Positions 23,653 to 31,682 of a DNA stretch of 34,674 bases are shown here, one piece after another. Made by a program: the position numbers and the translations under genes. Source of the DNA: Candidatus Nitrosopolaris wilkensis (GTDB taxonomy: Archaea; Thermoproteota; Nitrososphaeria; Nitrososphaerales; Nitrososphaeraceae); the NCBI GenBank assembly GCA_003176995.1, contig QHBN01000269.1, positions 1-34,674 on the forward strand, given 5' to 3'. A model generated the notes under the pieces. It was not told the origin of the DNA. It saw nothing but the letters and a program-made list of their open reading frames with translations, and made no database searches. The stretch's first letter is position 1. Each line of letters opens with the position of its first letter.

Positions 23653-25107
23653 ATGGTTTCATCAAAAGAAGACGGTTTTGCATTAGCCTCGAGAATAGAC
23701 ACGCAAGCAAGCGCCAATGATATTATCCACAAACTTGAATCGCGCACTATACCGCGCATAAGTGCCATAGCCAATATGGCATGGTGTGAGCGTGCAGCAT
23801 ATGGTATATCGTTTCTGGGTGTACAAAGTAATTATTTACCAGGCGCAGGAGATATCGGCAGCGCAGTCCATAGAATTGTAATAAAATCAACGTTGGAAAT
23901 AGTGCAGTCCATAAAAAACTGCACGAGGATTTGCAAGTCGGAAGCGATGGAAATTTTTTCAACAAACGCCAAAGAAGAGGTCGATGTCAATTGGAAATTC
24001 TATATGCTTTCTGGTATAGAACAGCCATTACCGATCATAATGGAAGATTTGAAAATTAGAGCTGATAGACTTGCAAATCAGCTAATTACCCATCATAATG
24101 ATAGTTACCAAAAATTACTGCTAAGACCCGAGTTTACAATACGCAATCCAAAGATTCCGTTAGAAGGAAGGTTAGATTTACTGAAAATTAGACTTGGGGA
24201 ACCAGTTCCAGATTCTTGTAAATACATAACAACCGATGATTTGGTTAATTTAAACATAGAAGATATCGAGATAGTGCAAATAAAAACAGGCAAGGCGAGG
24301 CCAAGAACACCTAGGATATACTTGCAAGCTGACGCCGAAGCTTTGCTGTTAATGGAAACATTAAAACTGAAACAACCACCCAGTTACACATGGCAGTTTG
24401 CAGATAAAGATGTGAAGCATAAATCATTCAAGTTCGCTAAGGTCCATCAAGCAATTGATAAATTCATCAGATTATGGAAAGCACAGGAATCTCCAGCTAT
24501 AACAGGATACTGCCCGACTTGTCCACTAAAAAATGCTTGTTTAGATTGGCATTTTGCAAGAAGCGACAAGCTATCCTTTGAGGATTTGACCAGAAGAAGA
24601 GCTGCGTTTAATCTCTCAAGGAAAATACGGGAGGAAATTTCAGATACAGACAGATGGAAAGTTTATGTCTCTCTTAGGAATGCAGAAGAGAGGCATGCGG
24701 ACGGCTGGGCTTTAACGGGCCTAAAATTGGACACATCCGAAATCGATCCAATCAATCAACAGATCGTTTTGAGCTCTGCAGAAAACCGGCCATTTGGTAA
24801 TTTCGTCGATTTTAGTGTTGGAGATTTTGTGACCGTGTCTGACGGTAATCCCAACCTGGGAAGCAACCCAACTGCTATAATTACTGATATAGATCTTGAA
24901 AGATCGTCAGTAAAGCTACAATCTATCAGAAACGATCTGTATGTTCTCACCCATGATAACAGGCAAACGTCCAGGTTCACAATGGACCGATTTGATTTCG
25001 ATAAGGGGCTTACGACGATTAGATATCTTGATGATTTCTTTCGGCAATCTTCTTATGCTGACAGCGTCCTTGGCCAGGGAGCTGCCCTAGCAGCAACAGT
25101 GACATGA
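23653..25107 (+). CDS. Cas4/Dna2-like Fe-S nuclease with helicase beta-barrel
   Basis: 484 aa. Residues about 35-300 form a PD-(D/E)XK nuclease of the Cas4/RecB/Dna2 type: first Fe-S cysteine C45 (MAWCERAAYG), H73 (SAVHRI), D175 (EGRLDLL), the core IVQIKTGK with K211, helix motif LQADAEALLL, and the cysteine cluster C287/C290/C296 (YCPTCPLKNACLDWH) completing a 4Fe-4S site. Oddly, the acidic residue of (D/E)xK is Q209. Residues about 320-460 look like the 1B beta-barrel of UPF1/Dna2 helicases (FSVGDFVTVSDGNPN, AIITDIDLERSSVKLQ). The stop is TGA 25105, and the helicase follows in the same frame ten codons later. Probably one subunit of a split Dna2-like enzyme. Confidence 0.85.
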   Translation: MVSSKEDGFALASRIDTQASANDIIHKLESRTIPRISAIANMAWCERAAYGISFLGVQSNYLPGAGDIGSAVHRIVIKSTLEIVQSIKNCTRICKSEAMEIFSTNAKEEVDVNWKFYMLSGIEQPLPIIMEDLKIRADRLANQLITHHNDSYQKLLLRPEFTIRNPKIPLEGRLDLLKIRLGEPVPDSCKYITTDDLVNLNIEDIEIVQIKTGKARPRTPRIYLQADAEALLLMETLKLKQPPSYTWQFADKDVKHKSFKFAKVHQAIDKFIRLWKAQESPAITGYCPTCPLKNACLDWHFARSDKLSFEDLTRRRAAFNLSRKIREEISDTDRWKVYVSLRNAEERHADGWALTGLKLDTSEIDPINQQIVLSSAENRPFGNFVDFSVGDFVTVSDGNPNLGSNPTAIITDIDLERSSVKLQSIRNDLYVLTHDNRQTSRFTMDRFDFDKGLTTIRYLDDFFRQSSYADSVLGQGAALAATVT

Positions 25108-25137
25108 GGACCTGAAATAGGAGATAGTGAGAGACGT

Positions 25138-26448
25138 ATGGCTACAGTAAATTTTGACATAAATTCCCTTACCTTTAACCAGTCAGAGAATCATGAACAG
25201 CGTGCTGCCAGGGACAGAATAAAACTAGAGAGCACTATTCCAATAACTGGACCTCCTGGTACTGGCAAATCAACTGTAATTTCGAGTTGTTGTTTTGATC
25301 TCGTCAACGAGTATTCTCCAGTTTTGGTTCTTACCCCCACAAACTCTATGGTCAATAGTATCTTATCGAGAATTGACAGTCTTGCACGCTGTTCAAATTT
25401 ACAATTGCCAAGAGGTTTCATAATTCGGTATGGGAATGTAACGGAACTCAACTACGCTTATCCTCATTTGAATAGCTATACTTTAGATAGTCTGGTATTA
25501 CAGCATCAAGCTAACAATGGCGGTGGCATTAGCAGAATCCGAGCAGGTATTGATCTGATGCAAAATGCAAGGATAATTTTATGTACTGATTATATAGCCA
25601 AAGATCTGAAAAATATTATCCAAGCTGGTGCCGTCTTGATAGACGAAGCAGGCCTGGTTAGCCTTGACAAAATGGGGACAATCTTTTCGTCATTGAGAGA
25701 CAACAATGGAAAAGTGATTGTGATAGGAGATGATAAACAACTCCCCCCTCCCTCACGTGATTATGTGGCCACAAGCCTCTTTCGCTCGATACTCAACCAC
25801 TTTAATTCGACATTGCTTAGAAAGGAGTATAGATTCAATCGAGATATTCTTGATTTAATTAATCCATATTACGACAATAAGCTCGTTGCAGATCATTCTG
25901 TTCAGGATATTTCGACGGCTGAGATAGCTAAAAAAGATTATGGCGGCATTAACGATAATCTTCGAAAAATATTGCAACATGATAGAAAAATTGTATTTGT
26001 TGATACTAATGATGGGAGAAGAGAAGACAAGCATTTTGTAAATAGTGGAGAGGTATCCATAATTAAAGACATCATGAAGGGTTGTCAAAGTATGGGTATA
26101 GACAACATTATGGTCATCACTCCATACAAACAACAGGAAAGAATGTTACAATTGCAACTTCAGCAGCAGAAAGTGCAAGGCATTCGCATTGGCACTATAG
26201 ATAAGTTTCAGGGACAGGAGGCCGAGGTAGCAATAATATCAATGGTAAGGTCGAACACTTGTCAAGATTATCATGAGGCAACAGGTTTTCTCAATAACTC
26301 AAGGGCATGTGTTGCATTTTCCAGAGGTAAACGCAAGACGATAATAGTGGGAGATCAGACTACTCTAACTAAGAACAAGTTTCTCGCAAGTTCAATTGAT
26401 ACCATTACAAGAAAAGATGGATTTTTTATTTGGAGAAATTCCAACTGA
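25138..26448 (+). CDS. SF1B helicase, UPF1/Dna2-like
   Basis: 436 aa with all SF1 motifs: Q-motif region FNQSENHEQRAARDRI; Walker A GPPGTGKST (38-46); Walker B LIDEAG (167-172); motif III GDDKQLPPP (197-205); RKEYRFN (228-234); motif IV ITPYKQQ (327-333); motif V GTIDKFQGQEAEVAIISMVR (352-371); motif VI LNNSRACVAFSRGKRK (385-400). It lacks its own 1B barrel, which appears at the end of the preceding nuclease. The frame is open back to the TGA at 25105 and includes ten sense codons, so nuclease and helicase would be one roughly 930-aa Dna2-like protein without that stop. A weak GGAG precedes ATG 25138, permitting separate translation. Confidence 0.93.
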   Translation: MATVNFDINSLTFNQSENHEQRAARDRIKLESTIPITGPPGTGKSTVISSCCFDLVNEYSPVLVLTPTNSMVNSILSRIDSLARCSNLQLPRGFIIRYGNVTELNYAYPHLNSYTLDSLVLQHQANNGGGISRIRAGIDLMQNARIILCTDYIAKDLKNIIQAGAVLIDEAGLVSLDKMGTIFSSLRDNNGKVIVIGDDKQLPPPSRDYVATSLFRSILNHFNSTLLRKEYRFNRDILDLINPYYDNKLVADHSVQDISTAEIAKKDYGGINDNLRKILQHDRKIVFVDTNDGRREDKHFVNSGEVSIIKDIMKGCQSMGIDNIMVITPYKQQERMLQLQLQQQKVQGIRIGTIDKFQGQEAEVAIISMVRSNTCQDYHEATGFLNNSRACVAFSRGKRKTIIVGDQTTLTKNKFLASSIDTITRKDGFFIWRNSN

Positions 26449-26517
26449 TTAAACTTCCTATGTTTCGCAGTCGTAATACCAACAAAAAATATAGTTGGGA
26501 TGACTTCTGAACTCCTC

Positions 26518-26541
26518 ATATCTACTAACATATCTACTAAC
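26518..26541 (+). repeat. Tandem 12-bp repeat
   Basis: ATATCTACTAAC occurs twice head to tail in the 210-bp gap after the helicase gene, upstream of the next small gene. It may be a binding site or simple slippage. The rest of the gap shows no feature. Confidence 0.4.
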
Positions 26542-26658
26542 ACGCCTTAGAACTCTATCAGAACTGCGAAGAGATAGTGGATTAAGAGGCTCTATCTAAT
26601 GAGAGAAGATGTGGTATTGAATAAAGGTACTGACGAAGGGGGATAGGCAAAAAGTTGC

Positions 26659-26937
26659 ATGCAGCGTCAAGAAACAAGGGGGGCTTGGGTAAAGTTCCCT
26701 AAAGCTTGGTACGAAGCATTAATGATATTAGAACTACGAACTTTAGACACGGACCAAAACGAAGTCCTTGATAATCTATGGAATCAAATTCATGAAAAAT
26801 CCCTTCTGCCATTCCGAAAGATGGACGTTGACGACAACAGAAAGCTTATCGACAATACGTATTGCGAAATATTGGGGATACCCACGATAGACCCGTTACG
26901 CACGATGCTTTGCGACGAGCCAATGATGTCAGGATAA
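26659..26937 (+). CDS. Unknown small protein behind the helicase
   Basis: 92 aa, acidic and mostly helical: RGAWVKFPKAWYEALMILEL, then QNEVLDNLWNQIHEKSLLPF, then LIDNTYCEILGIPTIDPLRT. No signal, membrane segment or metal site. I do not recognise it. It begins at an ATG and follows the helicase by 210 bp on the same strand, so it could be part of the same functional unit. The Trp-rich N-terminus and well-formed helices argue for a real gene. It could instead be a surviving fragment of a longer protein. Confidence 0.5.
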   Translation: MQRQETRGAWVKFPKAWYEALMILELRTLDTDQNEVLDNLWNQIHEKSLLPFRKMDVDDNRKLIDNTYCEILGIPTIDPLRTMLCDEPMMSG

Positions 26938-27076
26938 CCGGACGATTTTTTACAGCATATTTACCCGATGCAGCTAAGCTTGACAGCAGCTAGTGGTTCG
27001 ATTGTAGTTTCTGATAAAATAGTCATCAATCAATAATAACAGTTCTTAATAGTCACAAAAGGTTCTACCTATTAAG

Positions 27077-27682
27077 ATGGAGATTGTCAGGAGAAATATT
27101 ATTGCTGCATCATCCTCGCGTGATAACAAGGACAGATCAGCTGCTGATGAATACACGAGCATCTCGTATGTTTATGAGCCTTTAAACAAATTGTTGAATA
27201 CGTTGTTACCCCATCTGAAATTTGAAAGAGTGGATATTAGCGATACTGACTCTCCTAAGTGTATATTCAGTAAATATACCCAAAGTGGTATTTCTCATCC
27301 CCAGAACCAAGTCGATATTGATAAATTGAGCAGAGGAGAAATAGAAGTGATATCCCAATTTCTGCAACTTGTAGATCACCAGATACTACGAAAATTAGTA
27401 CCTAGGTCTGATGGATGCTCTTTTTCAGATATCGTTGTTTTAATGGATATGCCAAACCTACATCTTCCACCTCAATCACAATCAAAGTTACTAGAATACT
27501 TGAGGTCTACAAGGGATGAAAATGAGAACATTCAGTTCATCATTGTAACAAGTTCATCTGCTTTGATAGATAAAGCCACTTCTGAAGAGCTGTTCATGCT
27601 GGTGCCTTCGCAGCAGCTCGCGGAGGGGTCCAATCAATTGGTGAAAGTTTCGGATTCGAATATGTGTCTTGCACACTTCTGA
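27077..27682 (+). pseudogene. Middle fragment of an OLD/AAA_21-type ATPase
   Basis: 201 aa corresponding to the C-terminal half of an SMC/ABC-like ATPase: YEPLNKLLNTLLPHLKFERV, then the signature DIDKLSRGEIEVISQFLQL (normally LSSGE), a Walker B strand VVLMDMPNLHLPP (normally IDEPELHLHP), and FIIVTSSSALID where the family has THSP. The Walker A half is missing, the catalytic Glu is Met and the switch His is Ser, so ATP hydrolysis is not expected. Family members usually continue into a TOPRIM nuclease domain, absent here. It is a degenerate piece, or less likely a repurposed non-hydrolysing partner. It lies 140 bp after the small gene on the same strand as the helicase. Confidence 0.6.
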
Positions 27683-27826
27683 TAAGTGCTTATCAAATAC
27701 ATACGTCAATTGGTGAATTAAGCATTCTACACGATGTGGTTGACTAGAACTTCAGAGGGAGAGTAGACGAGCATCGGTAACTTAACTTTAATTTCACTAC
27801 TCATCCAAGCTGCTGCGTAACAGAGA

Positions 27827-27941
27827 CTACACAGAAGTAAAAACATCTACGTCCGGAGTTGAGTGATGGAAGGTAGTTTCTAATACCTTTTCAATGGCTT
27901 CTTTATCCTCATCAACTGTATATTCTTTATATCTTGTGAAA
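27827..27941 (-). pseudogene. 3' fragment of the CBS-domain gene
   Basis: The minus strand reads RYKEYTVDEDKEAIEKVLET and then a tail ending DVDVFTSV before TAG. It matches the C-terminus of the intact CBS gene (TRYQEYTADEDKEAIEKILE; ending DADAFTGV). Only the last 35 or so codons remain and the DNA has diverged clearly, so the duplication is older than that of DUF72. Confidence 0.65.
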
Positions 27942-28529
27942 CGTCATCGTCTACATTTTCATGTTTATTGGCCTTTGTGTTTCAGTGGTTTTTTGTTATA
28001 AAAATTAATGCAAATTAAAAAACACTTTTAATCAGGCATAAAATTCGAGTTATTATACATTGAATAAGTTGAAGGGGAAAGTTTCTGATGCGACTATGTG
28101 CACAATGCCTTTGTGATCTCAGAATGATTTCAATTGAACTTAGAGCAACCGATCTGCAATCTATCTAGCCAACTAGACGTTGAACCATGTCAAAATAGGT
28201 TAGTTTGAATTGCTGACAAAGATTTCAGAAACATTTCAAAATCTCAACAAATTATTTATCAACAGCACTTCGGCTTAATGCTGTATATACAAGAGCTGTA
28301 GGAATGTCCATCAGCATTGAGCACCGCTTACTGCCAAGTAAATATTTTATACTTTATTTCCACAGACTTAGCGGGCAAAAGAAGACTTTAAAAGTTGCAG
28401 AATAAGCCTCGTAGATATGCGAGATATTGATAACCTGAAAAGTCTCTACAAAGGCGTGAACGGGAAGTGCAAAAAGAATGTTCAATTTGTTGGTGTATAT
28501 TTGTCATCCCCGTTATTTCGCTCGTTATT
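27942..28529. other. Gene-free stretch
   Basis: AT-rich DNA without a supported gene. One 49-codon frame from ATG 28417 (MRDIDNLKSLYKGVNGKCKK) overlaps the end of the next gene and is not convincing. No repeat or hairpin stands out. Confidence 0.3.
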
Positions 28530-28808
28530 CTACTTATCTTTCTGGTCTTCGTCCACTCTTGTTTGATGTCTTTTAAATTCGTCTAATAGATGTCTCGTTT
28601 TTGTGTTTTTAAGAATATCATACATTATCAATCCAAAACCAGCGGCTCCACATACAATTACAACGGCATATGTCACTGCAGCAATGCTAAGCCCCGACTC
28701 AGCACTTGGACTCTGGAAATACCCTGTTAATATAATACTCATAACAAATGAGATACAAAGAAGAATTATGCCGCCTATTGAAAGCTTTCGTTTGTAAAAT
28801 GCAGGCAC
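28530..28808 (-). CDS. Two-TM small membrane protein
   Basis: 92 aa with two hydrophobic helices (IGGIILLCISFVMSIILTGY and IAAVTYAVVIVCGAAGFGLI) joined by a short polar loop, and a charged cytoplasmic tail (DILKNTKTRHLLDEFKRHQT). The positive N-terminus (YKRKLS) suggests both ends lie inside. The family is not recognised. It is a stand-alone leftward gene starting at ATG 28808. Confidence 0.6.
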   Translation of the reverse strand: MPAFYKRKLSIGGIILLCISFVMSIILTGYFQSPSAESGLSIAAVTYAVVIVCGAAGFGLIMYDILKNTKTRHLLDEFKRHQTRVDEDQKDK

Positions 28809-28866
28809 TGACGTGACTCAGTGGATGAGAATTACTATATTTATTCATACTCGCTACACATTTGAA

Positions 28867-28992
28867 CTAACATTTTCTCGATGCTTTCTTAACCCCTATT
28901 GTTTTCCACTCGTTCTCGCCTTCAATTATTATCATGTTCTCAGCAGGAATCTTGCTTTCAAAGCTCCATGTGGCCCAAAACAATTATGACAC
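28867..28992 (-). pseudogene. C-terminal remnant of an unrecognised protein
   Basis: The minus frame reads FWATWSFESKIPAENMIIIE then GENEWKTIGVKKASRKC and stops. Composition and the WSFE-KIPxENMIIIEG pattern are strongly protein-like, but there is only a TTG directly after a stop to begin it. It is probably the last 40 codons of a lost gene. Family unknown. Confidence 0.35.
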
Positions 28993-29256
28993 ATAGTGCT
29001 TTGCACTTGTACATGGAGATTTCAGAGTTGTCGTGTTTACATCCATATTGAGCCAGATTGTGTATTCTGAGGGTGAAGACAGTGAAAGCAATGAGGACAG
29101 TATAACCCCGTTACCTAAGCAAGTAATGATCACGAAATTGGAAGTATACAACTCCCACACCGTTTTCAGTAATTTATTTCACGTTCCGGAGTCTAGTCTA
29201 ATAACTACGAAATAACAGTACCCTATCCACTGTAGAACCTACACATTTCTTGAATC

Positions 29257-29828
29257 TTAGACTTTTACATACTTTTTAGCTATCTCTTCAACTTTATCCA
29301 GGAGTTCCTGAGATGGCCTTGGAATTTTATTATTATCATCTAATCTCCAGTATCTGCCATTATGATAGACTAAAGGTTTGATGTTCTCATCTGACGAGAT
29401 TTCAGTTACTTCTCCAACAAACGTTATATGATCTCCAAGACCTTCCTGCTTTACAAGCTTGCATTCTGCGTTCATCGCGGCTCCTCTTATCATTAAGGTT
29501 TTGATACTCTTTGCTTTATAGAATATTATACCAAGCTCTTTAAAAAGAGATATCTTATCAAGTTCTTTTCCTGTATATCGCCCCCAAGACTACATAATAT
29601 ATTTTGGTCTTCAGCTGCTAGATTGACTCCAAATTCTTTAGATTGATTGATGTTTTCAGCTGTGGCATCGTCACCACGAACGTTGATAGCAATAAGACTA
29701 GGACTGTAAGATACATGATGGGTCCATTCCGCTGCCATCACATTCGGACCACATCGCCCATCAGTAGTAATGAGGCCCACATTGGTCAAAAATTGCCTCG
29801 CCCGCCTATCGTTCCACGAAAGTTCCAT
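29257..29828 (-). pseudogene. Flavin reductase-like protein, frameshifted
   Basis: ATG 29828 starts a flavin-reductase-like (FMN-binding split barrel) protein: RRARQFLTNVGLITTDGRCG, then MAAEWTHHVSYSPSLIAINV and SKEFGVNLAAEDQNILCSLG. At the GGGGG run near 29579-29583 the frame is lost, and in another frame it resumes YTGKELDKISLFKELGIIFY, running into MIRGAAMNAECKLVKQEGLG and VGEVTEISSDENIKPLVYHN to the normal end. Restored length is about 190 aa, right for the family, which uses NAD(P)H to reduce FMN or binds flavin in related roles. Either a real frameshift or a homopolymer error. Divergent from the 29923 gene. Confidence 0.75.
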
Positions 29829-29922
29829 ATTTTGGAAGTACTAGGTATGTGTTTAGAATATAAAGGACGCTAGGGGGTTAGAAGCAATTCCACTACCCAT
29901 ATTTGGCAACGTAAGAGAAATA

Positions 29923-30225
29923 ATGAAATTAACTAATAAAAGAAATTTGCAGTTGATACCAATCCTAGACTTAAAAGGGGCAACCCCGCTGTTATCAAGC
30001 TCCTTTTACTTCCGCTATGCAGGAAGTCAAGATATTCCAATAATTGCTTACAAATTTTCGACCTATCCCAATGCAAATAAGGGATATGACATGGTGAGGG
30101 ATGACCTAGACAAGATTCACGAAGATGACCAAGGAAGTTGCATGTATACCACACAGATTGAAGATTTTCGAAACCGTCTTGCGACCTTTATTTCCGGGTG
30201 CAACGTAGTCTACATCTACATCTAG
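29923..30225 (+). CDS. Hypothetical protein
   Basis: 100 aa from ATG 29923: KRNLQLIPILDLKGATPLLS, FYFRYAGSQDIPIIAYKFST, then GYDMVRDDLDKIHEDDQGSC. A mixed alpha/beta pattern without signal or membrane segment. The family is not recognised, and the C-terminus (ISGCNVVYIYI) may be abnormal, so a truncated gene is possible. It is divergent from the flavin reductase with about 95 bp between. Confidence 0.4.
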   Translation: MKLTNKRNLQLIPILDLKGATPLLSSSFYFRYAGSQDIPIIAYKFSTYPNANKGYDMVRDDLDKIHEDDQGSCMYTTQIEDFRNRLATFISGCNVVYIYI

Positions 30226-30270
30226 AGTGTTTTCCTCGTCTGTTTCTTACTACAATAATACAAATAATCT

Positions 30271-30502
30271 AAATTTGTTTTTCTTCCATAATTCAAATCT
30301 TTGAACAATCGATTCAGATCGATAATATATTTGAAATCGTGTATGATGCTTCTGAGTTGAACGATTTACCAAAACTCTTGCAAGCAATCACTCCAACGCT
30401 GGATTCACGGTAACCGTTTTCTCCGGTGGCGAAGGAATGCGAACACTCGAGGCTGAAATTGCGGTTAAAGGCTATCGATGCGAATGTTGCAATCATAGTT
30501 GA
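30271..30502 (+). pseudogene. Unrecognised decayed gene
   Basis: Two plus frames join near 30398: first IFEIVYDASELNDLPKLLQA ITPTL, with no start codon, then GFTVTVFSGGEGMRTLEAEI and KGYRCECCNHS to a stop. A one-base shift would make one protein segment with a CxCC-H end. Coding-like, but the family is unknown. The minus-strand frame across it looks like a shadow. Confidence 0.3.
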
Positions 30503-30518
30503 ACCCATCATATTTTGA

Positions 30519-31046
30519 CTAAGGAATTGACGGCGTCCTTTCCTTTATCGTGTTGAGAAAATCTTCTAGGACTTTTACGTAATCGCTGTATAATTGCTTA
30601 TGGAACTTACTTCCAATTGGACAGTAAGCAAGTTTATTTTCTGCTTGAGCGTGACTAGGATTGTGACAAAGCCCGTTCTCTGTTTTTTTCTTGAGATCAA
30701 TAGTCAACCACGAAAGCGCTGCTACAGCCAACATGAACAGAGTTGTTTCAGTGTGCATAAAGCTGTATTGAGTAAGTTCTTCATCTTGACTACTACACTC
30801 TTTTTGAGTAGGATTTGCAGAATATTCACGACTCTTTAGAAGAACGTTGATTGCCAGGGAAGACCAGAAGAAGCCGTTCGGTATTATCTTATTGTCAGCT
30901 GCTCCATACGGAGGACCAAATTGCCCAAATAGTTCCTCTACAGACGAATAGAAATCCTCCGGATTATTAAAGTGCCTGTTAAACCATCTCTCTGTCTGTG
31001 AAGTGTCTGTCATAGATTTCATGATAGTTTTGATTCTATTAAACAT
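30519..31046 (-). CDS. Hypothetical protein
   Basis: 175 aa beginning MFNRIKTIMKSMTDTSQTER. Middle: NNPEDFYSSVEELFGQFGPP and FFWSSLAINVLL; one moderately hydrophobic helix (TTLFMLAVAALSWLTIDL); Cys/His residues near the C-terminus (GLCHNPSHAQ, LAYCPIGSKFHKQLYSDYV). Overall helical. I do not recognise the family, and no neighbour suggests a role. The start is ATG 31046; ATG 31022 (MKSMTD) is an alternative. The gene is open and looks intact. Confidence 0.5.
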   Translation of the reverse strand: MFNRIKTIMKSMTDTSQTERWFNRHFNNPEDFYSSVEELFGQFGPPYGAADNKIIPNGFFWSSLAINVLLKSREYSANPTQKECSSQDEELTQYSFMHTETTLFMLAVAALSWLTIDLKKKTENGLCHNPSHAQAENKLAYCPIGSKFHKQLYSDYVKVLEDFLNTIKERTPSIP

Positions 31047-31257
31047 AGGCCTATAGAGAATAATAGACTATGTTGAGTTGAATGATTGACTAGACTAAAC
31101 CGGGTTTTGGCAAAAACTGTTGTCTACATTGTCTAAGCTTTCATAAGGTATTTTAAGATTGTTATAGAACTTGCGATAATAAGATGGATAGACGTATAAT
31201 CAATTCAATAAAGGCTCGCTATGCGACGACGTTCGACAACGGTATTTCTTCTACACC

Positions 31258-31404
31258 CTAATACCACCCTGCTCCGAGAACAAAATTTCCCTGAGTTCTA
31301 GAACAACCAACTAGATTTAGTCCGATTTTTGACAGCAGAATTGCAGTTTGTTTTCCAATTCCTCTTCCACTTCCAGTAACTATTGCAGGAGTATTATCTG
31401 ACAA
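31258..31404 (-). pseudogene. N-terminal stub of a short-chain dehydrogenase
   Basis: TTG 31404 opens a 48-aa frame: SDNTPAIVTGSGRGIGKQTA then ILLSKIGLNLVGCSRTQ. This is the SDR Rossmann start with the TGxxxGIG cofactor motif and the NADP-favouring Arg after beta-2. The frame then leaves the family (GNFVLGAGWY-stop). The catalytic Ser-Tyr-Lys part is missing. A stop lies just upstream, so only this piece remains. Confidence 0.6.
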
Positions 31405-31498
31405 CTTCTTTCAGTGTATAGTATGTCATTTTTGCTTAAAAAATCAGCCTATTGATTAGCTTAAAACATGAGGCCTTAAAGGAGGAATCCAACTGATC

Positions 31499-31640
31499 TC
31501 ATGTTCTCTCGCTTTCTATGTCACTAGACCGTTCCTGTTCAAGTTCATACCACCACTTTTTATTTTTCTTCTTGGCTGTATCCCCATAAATGCTTCTATC
31601 AAAACCAAAGGATCATAGGACTGACAAGGACACTTTCAAC
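31499..31640 (-). pseudogene. Orphan C-terminal fragment with the FGFDRSIYGDTA motif
   Basis: The minus frame reads SVLSVL, stop (TGA), then SFGFDRSIYGDTAKKKNKKW and WYELEQERSSDIESERT before the final stop. It is homologous to the tail of the chimera at 14973-15272 (SVLGYFGFDRTVYGDTANKH), where a Gly codon stands in place of this TGA. The parent family is not identified. The fragment lacks any start and lies upstream of the SDR stub on the same strand. Confidence 0.5.
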
Positions 31641-31682
31641 ACATCTTGAGATGAGGGTACACCCCAATACTGAAAAGTATAG

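Noticed and set aside
29033-29215. 60-aa plus frame between the two-TM gene and the flavin reductase
   Set aside because: No family, weak start, low coding character; treated as chance.
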